Shown here piece after piece: positions 49,527-57,811 of a stretch of 64,000 nucleotides of DNA. Below the pieces are notes generated by a model. It saw only the letters and a list, made by a program, of their open reading frames with translations, had not been told where the DNA came from and made no database searches. Source of the stretch: Streptomyces sp. YS415 (GTDB lineage Bacteria; Actinomycetota; Actinomycetes; Streptomycetales; Streptomycetaceae); the NCBI RefSeq assembly GCF_023544665.1, contig NZ_JAMJFL010000004.1, positions 248,001 to 312,000 of the forward strand. Reading direction: 5' to 3'. Made by a program: the position numbers and the translations under genes. Position 1 is the first letter of the stretch. Each line of letters starts with the position of its first letter.

Positions 49527-49892
49527 ATGGGCAGCGCGGCAGGCACCGGCTTCGACACCGAAGCACTGCGCCGGGGCATCGAGGGAGACACGGCGACGAC
49601 GCTCATGTCGCTGTACGCGGACGACGCGGAACTGCGCGTCGTGGACCGCAACACCCAGCCCAGCAGTCCCCGGGTGCTGCATGGCCGGGACGAGATCGGC
49701 GAGTTGCTGGAGGACGTCTACCGCCGCGACATGACGCACAAGCTGGAGCGGTGCGTCGTCGAGGGAGACACCGTCGCCTTCACCGAGTCGTGTCGGTACT
49801 CCGACGGGGTACGCGTGCTCGCCGAGTCGATGGCGTCCCTGCGGGACGGCAAGATCGTCGAACAGACGATGATCCAGGCCTGGGACGAGTAG
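49527..49892 (+). CDS. SnoaL/NTF2-like protein (121 aa)
   Basis: From ATG 49527 with GAGGAGGTC upstream. An alpha+beta cone-fold protein: RRGIEGDTATTLMSLYADD, LRVVDRNTQPSSPRVLHGRDEI and VEGDTVAFTESCRYSDGV (parts quoted) fit the nuclear transport factor 2/SnoaL superfamily (stress-type 'ketosteroid isomerase-like'). Role unknown. Transcribed towards, and close to, the UGT-like glycosyltransferase. Confidence 0.75.
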   Translation: MGSAAGTGFDTEALRRGIEGDTATTLMSLYADDAELRVVDRNTQPSSPRVLHGRDEIGELLEDVYRRDMTHKLERCVVEGDTVAFTESCRYSDGVRVLAESMASLRDGKIVEQTMIQAWDE

Positions 49893-49941
49893 CGGGGTTG
49901 GCGACCCCGCGGCGTGCGCACGCGGTGACGGTTCCCGGGGC

Positions 49942-49955
49942 CATACTGGCGGGCG
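49942..49955 (+). promoter_or_regulatory. -10 box for a leaderless transcript
   Basis: CATACT (49942-49947) lies 7 bp before GTG 49955, the right distance for transcription starting at or next to the start codon. No ribosome binding site precedes that GTG. The gene is thus probably leaderless. Confidence 0.4.
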
Positions 49956-51175
49956 TGCGCGTTGCGATCATGACGGCGGGTTCCCGGGGCGATGTGGCTC
50001 CCTACACCGGTCTGGGCCATGCACTGGCCCGGGGCGGACATGAGGTCACTCTGGTCACCCATGGCTGCTTCGAGCGGCTGGTGACGGGGTCGGGCGTGGG
50101 TTTCCATCCGCTGCCCGTCGATCCGCGGGCGGAGCTGGAGTCCGCCCGCGGACGGGGGCTGCATCGCAGCGCGACCGGCGTGGGGAAGCTGATGCGGGTG
50201 TCCGCGCTGGCGCGGGCGCTGGTGGGGAGGATGACGGACGATCTGGTGACGGCGGCGCGCCGCAGCGACGTACTGCTGCTGTCCAGTTCGCTCGCGCCGC
50301 TCGGCCGGACGATCGCCGAGGGGCTTCGGCTGCCCGGCATCGGTGTCTACCTCCAACCGGTCGCCCCCACCGGGGAGTTCGCGCCGCCGGTGCTCGGGGG
50401 CGGCTCCTGGGGGGCCGTGGGCAACCGGGTCGCCGGGCACGGGGTGAACCTGGTGATGGACCGGATCTTCGCGTCCACGCTGCCGTCGGTGCGGGCCCGG
50501 CTGAGGCTGCCGCGCACGGGCGGCGCGGGTGCCCTGCCGGTGCTGCACGGCTTCAGCCCGCTCGTGGTGCCCCGCCCCCGGGACTGGTCACCGGGACTGG
50601 ACGTGACGGGCTACTGGTGGCCGTACGACCTCGATGCCCGGCTCCCCGCCGAGGTCGAGCGCTTCCTCGACGCCGGGGAGCCGCCGGTCTTCGTGGGTCT
50701 GGGCAGCGCGACCGTGCCCGATCCCCGCGGGCTCAGCGCCCGGATCGTGCGGGCGCTGCGGCGGGCCGGTCTGCGCGGGGTGATCCAGCGCGGGTGGGGC
50801 GGGCTGGCGGCGGACGGCGAGGACATGCTGACCGTCGGCGAGGTGCCGCACTCCGTGCTGTTCCCCCGGATGGCCGCCGTGGTGCATCACGCGGGTGCCG
50901 GTACGACGGCGGCGGGGCTGCGGGCCGGGGTGCCCGCGGTGCCGGTGCCGGTCCAGTTCGACGAGGGATTCTGGGCGGAGCGCCTGGTGGCCCTCGGGGT
51001 GGCTCCCCGCCGGGTGCCGCTGCGCGGTCTGACGGAGGACGTCCTGGCCCCGGCCCTCGACCGTGCGGTACGCGATCCCGGGCACCGGGAGCGGGCGCGG
51101 GCGCTGGGCGTACGGATCCGCGAGGAGGACGGCACGGCGCCGGTGCTGACGGCGGTGGAACGGCTCGCGGGGTAG
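49955..51175 (+). CDS. UGT/MGT-type glycosyltransferase (GT1, 406 aa)
   Basis: From GTG 49955. RVAIMTAGSRGDVAPYTGLG is the N-terminal acceptor-domain opening of the GT1 (macrolide/sterol glycosyltransferase-like) group. The donor domain has PVFVGLGSATVPDP, VGEVPHSVLFPRM, and the PSPG-like loop VVHHAGAGTTAAGLRAGVPAVPVP (HHAGAGTT). It transfers a sugar from a nucleotide donor to a lipid or small molecule. The last 11 codons plus stop form part of a three-copy 130-bp tandem repeat. Confidence 0.88.
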   Translation: MRVAIMTAGSRGDVAPYTGLGHALARGGHEVTLVTHGCFERLVTGSGVGFHPLPVDPRAELESARGRGLHRSATGVGKLMRVSALARALVGRMTDDLVTAARRSDVLLLSSSLAPLGRTIAEGLRLPGIGVYLQPVAPTGEFAPPVLGGGSWGAVGNRVAGHGVNLVMDRIFASTLPSVRARLRLPRTGGAGALPVLHGFSPLVVPRPRDWSPGLDVTGYWWPYDLDARLPAEVERFLDAGEPPVFVGLGSATVPDPRGLSARIVRALRRAGLRGVIQRGWGGLAADGEDMLTVGEVPHSVLFPRMAAVVHHAGAGTTAAGLRAGVPAVPVPVQFDEGFWAERLVALGVAPRRVPLRGLTEDVLAPALDRAVRDPGHRERARALGVRIREEDGTAPVLTAVERLAG

Positions 51176-51529
51176 GGCGCGAGGGCCCGCCAGGAGCACT
51201 TCCGCGACGACCCCGCCCAGGGCGCTGCCCCGACGGCCCCGCTCGGAGCACTCCCCGACACCCCGCCAGCCGGTGCTGACGGCGGTGGAACGGCTCGCGG
51301 GGTAGGACGCGAGGGCCCGCCAGGAGCACTTCCGCGACGACCCCGCCCGGGGCGCTGCCCCGACGACCCCGCTCGGAGCACTCCCCGACACCCCGCCAGC
51401 CGGTGCTGACGGCGGTGGAACGGCTCGCGAGGTAGGACGCGAGGGCCCGCCAGGAGCACTTCCGCGACAACCCCGCCCGGGGCGCTGCCCCGACGACCCC
51501 GCTCGGAGCACTCCCCGACACCCCGCCCA
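51140..51529. repeat. Three tandem 130-bp units that include a gene's 3' end
   Basis: Units begin at 51140, 51270 and 51400, each opening CCGGTGCTGACGGCGG. The first ~37 bp of every unit repeat the last codons and stop of the glycosyltransferase; only unit 1 is in the gene. The remaining ~93 bp are G/C-rich. A few substitutions separate units (for example CCCAGGGCGC/CCCGGGGCGC, GACGGCCCC/GACGACCCC, GCGGGGTAG/GCGAGGTAG). From 51530 to 51652 related but decayed sequence continues (CCCCGCCCAGGG, GCTGCCCC). No other gene lies in 51176-51652. Confidence 0.9.
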
Positions 51530-51652
51530 GGGCCCTGCCCCAACAACGCGCCCAGGGGCGTGCCAACAACCCGCCCGAAGCACCCCCCGACGCCCCGCCC
51601 AGGGTGCTGCCCCGGCAACCCCGGCGCCCTTGAGCAGCCGCGTCGCTCGCCG

Positions 51653-52309
51653 CTACGCCGCCTCCCACCCCACCGGCCGCAACATGGACAGGAGTTGGCG
51701 GACCAGTTCCTCCACCACCTCGTCCAGGGTCGCGGCCACCCAGCCGGCGCTCCAGTCGTGCAGCAGGCCGTTCACGCTGCCGATGAACGCCGTAGCGGCG
51801 AGGCGGTAGTCGCGGGGCGCCGCTTCTCCGCGGTCGGCGGCCGCCCGGGCCTCCGCGCAGATGAGGTCGACCCAGCGGGAGCGGCGGGCCAGGCGCTGCT
51901 CCTCCAGCCGGGGGCTGACGCCGACGATCTCCACGAAGGTGATGCGGACCCGGCGGGGATCGGCGGTGACGTGGGCCGCGTAGGCACGGAAGATCGCGGC
52001 GGCGCGTTCGGCGATCGGTGCGTCGCCGATGGCGGCGGCGCCTGCCAGGACGGCCTGCTCGGCCCAGTCGTTGACCTGGAGATGGAGGGCCGCGAGGACG
52101 TCCTCCAGGGTGCGGAACTCCTCGTAGAACTGTCGCGTCGACAGGCCCGCCGCCTCGCTGAGCGCCGCGACGGTGGTGCCGCGGTAGCCGGGGGTGTCGC
52201 CGAAGAGCTGGAGTGCGGCGTCCAGGAAGCGGCTGCGGCGCTCGGCCTTGCGTTCCTGCGCCGACTTGCCGCCGTAACGGCCGGTCGGTGATCTGAGCCT
52301 GCCCTCCAA
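51653..52309 (-). CDS. TetR/AcrR-family regulator (218 aa)
   Basis: The best start is TTG 52309, with GAGGGGCG just upstream; no in-frame ATG or GTG is found. The helix-turn-helix is RRSRFLDAALQLFG...TTVAALSEAAGLSTRQFYEEF (about residues 22-70), with the FYEEF end usual in TetR. The C-terminal helices (DPRRVRITFVEIVGVSP) form the ligand pocket. Divergent from the YncE-like gene, with a palindrome in the 161-bp gap, so it probably represses that gene. Confidence 0.82.
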   Translation of the reverse strand: MEGRLRSPTGRYGGKSAQERKAERRSRFLDAALQLFGDTPGYRGTTVAALSEAAGLSTRQFYEEFRTLEDVLAALHLQVNDWAEQAVLAGAAAIGDAPIAERAAAIFRAYAAHVTADPRRVRITFVEIVGVSPRLEEQRLARRSRWVDLICAEARAAADRGEAAPRDYRLAATAFIGSVNGLLHDWSAGWVAATLDEVVEELVRQLLSMLRPVGWEAA

Positions 52310-52378
52310 CGCCCCTCGCCTCCCTCGCCGTTCGCCATTTTGTCGGGTACGCAGTCTTGTGCAGAAGGCCCCCCGCTC

Positions 52379-52394
52379 CTTACTTTCCAGTAAG
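52379..52394. promoter_or_regulatory. Palindromic operator between TetR and YncE-like genes
   Basis: CTTACT (52379-52384) and AGTAAG (52389-52394) surround TTCC, about 77 bp from the propeller start and 70 bp from the TetR start. It is an A/T-rich, perfectly symmetrical site placed for a divergent TetR repressor. Confidence 0.6.
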
Positions 52395-52470
52395 TCGAAC
52401 TCTGAACGACCGCGTTTTCAGAGTCTCGCTTTGGCATGCACACGCCATCTCCCATCCTGAGGAAGCACTC

Positions 52471-53721
52471 ATGCCTGTCATCGGAGCCCGCCGCCTGCGC
52501 ACCCTGGCCGCCGCCCTCGTCCTGACCGTCACCGTCCCCGCGACCGCCGCCTCGGCCGCCACGGACACAGCCGCGCTGCGCGAGGTGCTGTTCGTCGGCA
52601 ACAACTGGGACGGCACCGCCGATGTCCTCCGCTCCAGCGGTGACTTCGCGAGGATCGGGCGGATCGACGTCGTCCCGGACAAGGACCGGCGGATGGCGGA
52701 GATCAACGCCGACCCCATCAAGTGGATCTACTTCATGGCGATCCGCAACAGCGTCGGCGAGGGGCACGACCAGTTCGTCGACGACATGTACTCGACCCCG
52801 GACGGAACCTCCGTGGTCGTCTCCCGGCCGAGCTTCGCCGACGTCGTCTCCATCGACCTGGCCACCGGCGCGCTCAACTGGCGCTTCCCCGTGTCGGGTT
52901 ACCGCTCCGACCACATGGCCGTCTCCCCCGACGGCACCCGGGTGGCGGTGTCGGCCTCGACCTCCAACACCGTGCATGTGCTCGACATCGACACCGGCAG
53001 GGAACTGGGGAAGTTCGGCACCGGCGACAAGCCGCACGAGAACATCTTCACGCAGGACGGCAAGTACCTCTACAACATGGCGATCGGCGACGTGAACACG
53101 CAGACCGACGCGCCCTGGCTGGACTGGACGAAGGGCAACCGGTACATCACGGTCGTCGACGCGAGCACCTTCCAGCGGGTCAAGGTCATCGACATGCGGC
53201 AGCGGCTCGACGCCATCGGTCTGACCGGCTACTCCGACGCGGTCCGGCCCGCGGTGTTCTCGCCGGACGAGTCCAAGCTGTACTTCCAGGTGTCGTTCTT
53301 CCACGGCTTCTTCGAGTACGACCTCGCCACCGACCGGATCACCCGCACCAAGGCCCTGCCGAAGAACCCGGCGACCGGCGACGACCGCACCACCTTCGTC
53401 AACGACTCGCGCCACCACGGCCTTTCGATGAGCCCCGACGGCCGCAAGCTGTGCGTCGCCGGCACCATGGACGACTACGCGACCGTCGTCGACCGCGCCA
53501 CGCTCCAGGAGGGCCCGCTGGTCACCGTCTCCAAGCCGTACTGGGCGACGGTCAGCGGCGACGGCAGGTCCTGCGTCGTCTCCGAGAGCGGCACCGACCA
53601 GGTCACGGCCATCGACTTCGCGACCGGCCGGAAGCAGGTGTCCGTCCCGGTCGGCGACCACCCCCAGCGCGTCCGGCTGGGCCACGTGGAGTCCGACTGG
53701 ACCTCCCCCACGGCCCGTTGA
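52471..53721 (+). CDS. Secreted YncE-like beta-propeller protein (416 aa)
   Basis: From ATG 52471 with GAGGAAG. Signal peptide to about ASAATD (residue 31). The mature chain has repeated propeller blades with the PDGTxVVVS/SPDGTRVAVS pattern (TPDGTSVVVSRP, SPDGTRVAVSAS, SPDESKLYFQV, SPDGRKLCVAG) and the VDxATG turns typical of YncE/YVTN proteins. Secreted; may bind a ligand or surface polymer. Likely controlled by the divergent TetR. No partner enzyme adjacent. Confidence 0.85.
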   Translation: MPVIGARRLRTLAAALVLTVTVPATAASAATDTAALREVLFVGNNWDGTADVLRSSGDFARIGRIDVVPDKDRRMAEINADPIKWIYFMAIRNSVGEGHDQFVDDMYSTPDGTSVVVSRPSFADVVSIDLATGALNWRFPVSGYRSDHMAVSPDGTRVAVSASTSNTVHVLDIDTGRELGKFGTGDKPHENIFTQDGKYLYNMAIGDVNTQTDAPWLDWTKGNRYITVVDASTFQRVKVIDMRQRLDAIGLTGYSDAVRPAVFSPDESKLYFQVSFFHGFFEYDLATDRITRTKALPKNPATGDDRTTFVNDSRHHGLSMSPDGRKLCVAGTMDDYATVVDRATLQEGPLVTVSKPYWATVSGDGRSCVVSESGTDQVTAIDFATGRKQVSVPVGDHPQRVRLGHVESDWTSPTAR

Positions 53722-53775
53722 CCGGACCGGCACTTCCGTCGGGTGAACGCGCCCGCCGCGGGTAACCGCCCGTAC

Positions 53776-53889
53776 ATGATTGCTCTGTCGACCTACCGCA
53801 CGTACCACGGCGCGACGACGGTATGGGCCTTCGTGGTCGCCATCCTCATCCTCCTGGTGGCGGCGTGGTACATCCGCCGCCGCCGGTAG
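53776..53889 (+). CDS. Small single-helix membrane peptide (37 aa)
   Basis: From ATG 53776: MIALSTYRTYHGATTVWAFV opens it; a 19-residue hydrophobic helix (VWAFVVAILILLVAAWYI) precedes a basic tail RRRR. The design (short polar N-terminus, one helix, Arg-rich cytoplasmic end) fits a type of small Streptomyces membrane peptide. No strong ribosome binding site is seen. It lies 55 bp past the propeller gene and ends 10 bp before the convergent ribosomal protection gene. Confidence 0.5.
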   Translation: MIALSTYRTYHGATTVWAFVVAILILLVAAWYIRRRR

Positions 53890-53898
53890 GGCCCCGGC

Positions 53899-55869
53899 TC
53901 AACCACCCACCCGGCGCGTCACGTTCAGCAGGTACTCCTTCCGGTCGAGCGGGTTGTGGTCGGTGCGGGCCCGCTCGGGGACCGCACCGCGGGTGACCGG
54001 CGCGTAGTGGTCGAAGGCGCTCTCCAGCTCGCCCTCGCCCCGGGTGAGCCCCGGCAGCCGCTGCTCCAGCCCGTGCACCCGGGCCGCGGGCACCGCGCCC
54101 TCCAGGACACAGGCCGCCCCGCGGGTCTCGGTGGACCCCGGCACCGCGCCGAGCGCGGCCAGCACCGGCAGCAGGGCGCCGAGGGTGTCCGCCGGGGCCT
54201 CGATGCGGAAGCGGTGCATCGGCTCGTGCACCCGGGTGCCCGCCCGGCGCAGCGCCTCGATCAGGACCAGCGGGGTCAGGCCGCGGAAGTCGTAGCCGGT
54301 GCTGGACATGCTCTTGTCGAAGCCCTGGTGGGCGTGGCTCTGCCGGGGCGAGTAGCCGCAGTGCGTCATGGTGACCGCGCAGTCGGGGATCCGCCAGCCG
54401 TGCAGGCCCTCGCCGAGGGTCTCGCGGACGGTGTCCTCGACGGCCTTGAAGAAGGCGTACGGCATGGAGCCGAGCTCCACCTCCAGGGCGAAGGTGACGC
54501 CGGTTCCGGGCGGGGCGGGGTCGACGCGCAGGCCGACCGTCGCGAGGAAAGGGTTGGCGTCCTTCTTGTTGAACTCGACGGCCGCCCCCGGCCCCACGGG
54601 CCGCTCGATGCACAGCGGGGTCGTCTCCCGGAAGGTGACCTCCAGGCCGTAGTCGTCGGCGAGCGTGGCCTGGACGACCTCCTTCTGCACCTCGCCGTAG
54701 AGCGAGACCGAGGTCTCCCGGCGCATCTCGTCGTGGCGCAGGCCGATCAGCGGGTCCTGTTCTGCGAGCTGGGTGAGCGCGACATGCAGGGCCCCCGGGT
54801 CGGTGCCCGGTGCCGGCACGACGACCGTCTCCAGGGTGGGCGGGGCGAAGAAGTGGCTCTCCGCCGAGCGGGGCCGCCCGAGCGCGTCGCCGATCCTGAT
54901 GTCGGCGAGGCCCCACAGCTTGGCGATCCGGCCCGCGGGAACCTCGTCGCGGCGCACCTCGCCGCCGTGCTCGAAGACGCCGGCCGCGGTGACCTTGCCC
55001 TCCCGGCGGGCAGCGCCGAACAGGACGGGGCCGCGGACGCGGAGAGTGCCGGAGAACATCCGGGCATAGGCGACCTTCTCCCCCGCCGGGCCGCGCTCCA
55101 CCTTGAAGACGGTGCCCGAGACCGGACCCCGGGGGTCCCCCTCGGCAGGGGGCAGCAGCTCCTTGATTCCGCTGATCAGCGCGTCCACGCCCGCACCGGT
55201 CACGGCCGAGCCGAAGTACACCGGGTGGACGAGGCACTGCCGGGTCTGGTCGAGGAGGGCGGCGCGCAGGCGGTCGTCGCCGACGGTGTCCTCGACGTAC
55301 GCGGTGAGCAGGTCGTCGTCGTGGTCGGCGAGCGCGTCGAGCGCGGACGGGCCGAGCCCCGGCGTGAACCCGGCCGCGCGGGTGCCGAGCCCGGCGGCGC
55401 GCCCCATCGGTGCCACGGCGATGCCCAGCCGCCGGGTGAGCGCCCGCAGCAGCTCCCGCTCCCGGGCCCCGCGCCGGTCGATCTTGTTGACGAAGATCAG
55501 GGCGGGGATGCGCAGCCTGCGCAGGGTCCGCATCAGGACCCGGGTCTGCGCCTGGACCCCTTCGACGGCGGAGACGACGAGGACGGCCCCGTCGAGGACG
55601 CCGAGCACCCGCTCCACCTCGGCGATGAAGTCCGGATGGCCTGGGGTGTCGATGAGGTTGACCGTCACGTCGTCGACGGGGAAGGAGACGACGGCGGACT
55701 TGATGGTGATCCCGCGCCGGCGCTCCAGCGCCAGGGTGTCGGTCCGGGTGGTGCCGGCGTCGACGCTGCCGATCTCGTCGGTGACCCCGGCCGCGTGCAG
55801 CAGCCGCTCGGTCAGGCTGGTCTTACCGGCGTCGACATGGGCGAGGATTCCGAGGTTGAGCAACGGCAC
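53899..55869 (-). CDS. TetM/OtrA-like ribosomal protection GTPase (656 aa)
   Basis: From GTG 55869. G-domain motifs: ILAHVDAGKTSLTERLL (G1), RRGITIKSAVVSF (G2, with the RGIT of this family), LIDTPGHPDF (G3), FVNKIDRRG (G4). Domains II-V follow, with FKVERGPAGEKVAYARMFSG and the domain IV tip HCGYSPRQSHAHQGFD..STGYDFRGL (parts quoted) seen in Tet(M)/Otr(A), absent from true EF-G. It would release tetracycline from the ribosome. The start has no close binding site; a leader ORF with a strong site overlaps it. Confidence 0.88.
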   Translation of the reverse strand: MPLLNLGILAHVDAGKTSLTERLLHAAGVTDEIGSVDAGTTRTDTLALERRRGITIKSAVVSFPVDDVTVNLIDTPGHPDFIAEVERVLGVLDGAVLVVSAVEGVQAQTRVLMRTLRRLRIPALIFVNKIDRRGARERELLRALTRRLGIAVAPMGRAAGLGTRAAGFTPGLGPSALDALADHDDDLLTAYVEDTVGDDRLRAALLDQTRQCLVHPVYFGSAVTGAGVDALISGIKELLPPAEGDPRGPVSGTVFKVERGPAGEKVAYARMFSGTLRVRGPVLFGAARREGKVTAAGVFEHGGEVRRDEVPAGRIAKLWGLADIRIGDALGRPRSAESHFFAPPTLETVVVPAPGTDPGALHVALTQLAEQDPLIGLRHDEMRRETSVSLYGEVQKEVVQATLADDYGLEVTFRETTPLCIERPVGPGAAVEFNKKDANPFLATVGLRVDPAPPGTGVTFALEVELGSMPYAFFKAVEDTVRETLGEGLHGWRIPDCAVTMTHCGYSPRQSHAHQGFDKSMSSTGYDFRGLTPLVLIEALRRAGTRVHEPMHRFRIEAPADTLGALLPVLAALGAVPGSTETRGAACVLEGAVPAARVHGLEQRLPGLTRGEGELESAFDHYAPVTRGAVPERARTDHNPLDRKEYLLNVTRRVGG

Positions 55870-55933
55870 GAAGCGTCATGTCCTTCGATGAGGGGGTGAT
55901 TCCTTCCTGGGGGGACATGAACGCAGTGCGCAT
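55823..55933 (-). CDS. Leader ORF overlapping the ribosomal protection gene (36 aa)
   Basis: From ATG 55933, with GAGGAGCTTCC directly upstream. It reads MRTAFMSPQEGITPSSKD, then MTLRAVAQPRNPRPCRRR and a stop, in a different frame, ending 47 nt inside the GTPase gene. The GTPase start at 55869 is preceded only by GAAGGA 11 nt away and by an in-frame TGA three codons before. Translation of the leader could therefore set access to the GTPase start, as in known attenuated resistance genes. The coding profile is modest. Confidence 0.5.
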   Translation of the reverse strand: MRTAFMSPQEGITPSSKDMTLRAVAQPRNPRPCRRR

Positions 55934-56061
55934 GGAAGCTCCTCGTGGTGCGGCGTCGGCTCCCGTGCAGTGCAGCAGCAACGGGCCCGCACCGGCAATG
56001 GATTAACGTTCAACGACCTCTGGCGGGGTACCCGGTCCGGCAAGGGCGAAAGGAGCCGGCC

Positions 56062-57162
56062 ATGCGTGACCTGTTTCCGGTGCTGGGCGCCTGGTACGCG
56101 GCGGGATCGCCCTTCGGTCTGGCCACGGTCGTCGCCACGAGCCGCAGCGCGCCGCGCGATCCGGGGGCCGCGATGGCCGTGGGCCCGGGCGACGAGGTCG
56201 TGGGCAGTGTCTCGGGCGGCTGCGTCGAGGCAGCGGTGTTCGAGCTGGCGCAGGAGGTGGTGGCGAGCGGCGAGGCGCGCCTGGAGACCTTCGGCTACAG
56301 CGACGAGGACGCCTTCGCGGTGGGGCTGACCTGCGGCGGCGAGATCACCCTGCTCGTCCGTCCGGTGACGGCCGCCCTCGATGCGTCCTTCGGCGCGGTC
56401 GCGGAGTCCGTCGCCGCCGGCGAACCGGTCACCGTGGCCTCGGTGACCGACGGGCCCGCGCCGCGCGGGGCAACCCTTGCGGTCTGGCCCGACCGGGTCC
56501 TCGGCACCCTGGGCGCGGCGGGCCTGGACGCGGCGGTCACCGCGGACGCGCGCGGCGAACTCGCCCTCGGGGTCACCGGCCTGCGCCACTACGGGCCGCA
56601 CGGCGAGCGCCGCGAGGACGCCGTCACCGTCTTCCTGCACTCCTTCGCGCCACCGCCGCGGATGCTGGTCTTCGGCGCGATCGACTACGCGGCCGCCGTC
56701 GCCCGGATCGGCGACTTCCTCGGCTACCGGGTCACCGTCTGCGACGCCCGCCCCCTCTTCGCGACCCCGAAACGCTTCCCCGAGGGCGTGGAGGTCGTCG
56801 TGGACTGGCCGCACCGCTATCTGAACGGCACGGACACCGACGGCCGCACGGTGATCTGCGTGCTCACCCACGACCCCAAGTTCGACGTGCCGCTGCTGGA
56901 GGTGGCCCTGCGCAGGCCCGCGGCCTACATCGGGGCGATGGGCAGCCGCCGCACCCACGACGACCGGGCGCGCCGGCTGACCGCGGCCGGACTGAGCGGC
57001 GCCGAACTGTCCCGGCTGCGCTCACCGGTGGGACTCGACCTGGGCGCCCGTACGCCCGAGGAGGTCGCCGTGTCGGTCGCCGCCGAGATCGTCGCCCTGC
57101 GCTGGGGCGGCACCGGCGCCCCGCTGACCGCGACGCAGGGGGCGATCCACGCGGCGCCCTGA
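56062..57162 (+). CDS. XdhC-family molybdenum cofactor maturation protein (366 aa)
   Basis: From ATG 56062 with AAAGGAG. N-terminal XdhC/CoxI domain: VVATSRSAPRDPGAAMAV, VGSVSGGCVEAAVFE, GLTCGGEITLL (Cys residues that bind cofactor sulfur). C-terminal Rossmann domain: RMLVFGAIDYAAAVARIGDFLG, and AYIGAMGSRRTHDDR with the NAD-like binding loop (parts quoted). It inserts sulfur-modified molybdopterin into xanthine-dehydrogenase-type enzymes; no such enzyme gene is in the window. Confidence 0.88.
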   Translation: MRDLFPVLGAWYAAGSPFGLATVVATSRSAPRDPGAAMAVGPGDEVVGSVSGGCVEAAVFELAQEVVASGEARLETFGYSDEDAFAVGLTCGGEITLLVRPVTAALDASFGAVAESVAAGEPVTVASVTDGPAPRGATLAVWPDRVLGTLGAAGLDAAVTADARGELALGVTGLRHYGPHGERREDAVTVFLHSFAPPPRMLVFGAIDYAAAVARIGDFLGYRVTVCDARPLFATPKRFPEGVEVVVDWPHRYLNGTDTDGRTVICVLTHDPKFDVPLLEVALRRPAAYIGAMGSRRTHDDRARRLTAAGLSGAELSRLRSPVGLDLGARTPEEVAVSVAAEIVALRWGGTGAPLTATQGAIHAAP

Positions 57163-57186
57163 CGCACCGCCCGGGACCGCCCGGCG

Positions 57187-57687
57187 TCAGCGCGGTGGCA
57201 GGCGGTGCAGTTCCACGTCCGTGAGGGAGCCGTCGGTGACCGTCGCCGTGAGGTAGGTGCAGTGCGGCTGGCGGCGGCGGTCGGTCGGGGAGCCCGGGTT
57301 GAGCAGGCGCAGCCCGGTGGGCGCGGTGGTGTCCCAGGGGATGTGACTGTGCCCGAACACCAGCACGTCCAGGTCGGGGAAGCGGGCGGCGCAGCGCGCC
57401 TCGCGGCCCTGGGCGGGGCCGGTCTCGTGGACGACGCCGAAGCGCAGGCCGCCGAGGTCGGCGCGGGCCACCTCGGGGAGCCTGGCGCGCAGTTCGGGGC
57501 CGTCGTTGTTGCCGTACACCGCGATCAGCCGGCGGCTGCGGCTCTCCAGCAGGTCGAGGGTGGCCGCGTCGACCCAGTCCCCGGCGTGGATCACCACGTC
57601 GGCGTCCGGGAGTTCGGCGAGGAGCGGACCGGGGAGTGCGCGGGCGCGCTTGGGCAGGTGAGTGTCGGACATCAGCAGCAGACGCAC
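57187..57687 (-). CDS. YfcE/MJ0936-type phosphodiesterase (166 aa)
   Basis: From GTG 57687. Metallophosphoesterase motifs in order: LLMSDTHLPKRA, VVIHAGDWVDAA, VYGNNDGPEL, FGVVHETGPAQGREA, VLVFGHSHIPWD and LNPGSPTDRR. The length and NPGSPTDRR end match the YfcE/MJ0936 phosphodiesterase family. Cytoplasmic, probable two-metal enzyme. Convergent with xdhC, 24 bp apart; divergent from the GT2 gene. Confidence 0.88.
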   Translation of the reverse strand: MRLLLMSDTHLPKRARALPGPLLAELPDADVVIHAGDWVDAATLDLLESRSRRLIAVYGNNDGPELRARLPEVARADLGGLRFGVVHETGPAQGREARCAARFPDLDVLVFGHSHIPWDTTAPTGLRLLNPGSPTDRRRQPHCTYLTATVTDGSLTDVELHRLPPR

Positions 57688-57811
57688 CCCGCCAGCCTAC
57701 GGCTCGGGCCGGGCGGAAGGTGGCAAGCGACGGGGAGCGGGTTAGCATCGGGAGGCGCACCGTGCCGCACCCAGCAGACGCAGGCGAACACCCGAGGGGA
57801 CTTGGAGCGCG

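Noticed and set aside
46082..51175. A 1,697-codon open frame on the plus strand
   Set aside because: Only its last ~400 codons match a protein (the UGT-like glycosyltransferase from 49955). The rest lies opposite well-supported minus-strand genes and has low-complexity Gly/Arg/Ala codons, as expected for GC-rich antisense frames.
51140..51529. CRISPR array
   Set aside because: Units are contiguous 130-bp copies with no distinct spacers, and they contain coding sequence of the neighbouring gene.
53899..55869. Elongation factor G itself
   Set aside because: The length (656) and domain IV tip match Tet(M)/Otr(A) ribosomal protection proteins better than housekeeping EF-G (about 700 residues), and no ribosomal-protein operon surrounds it.
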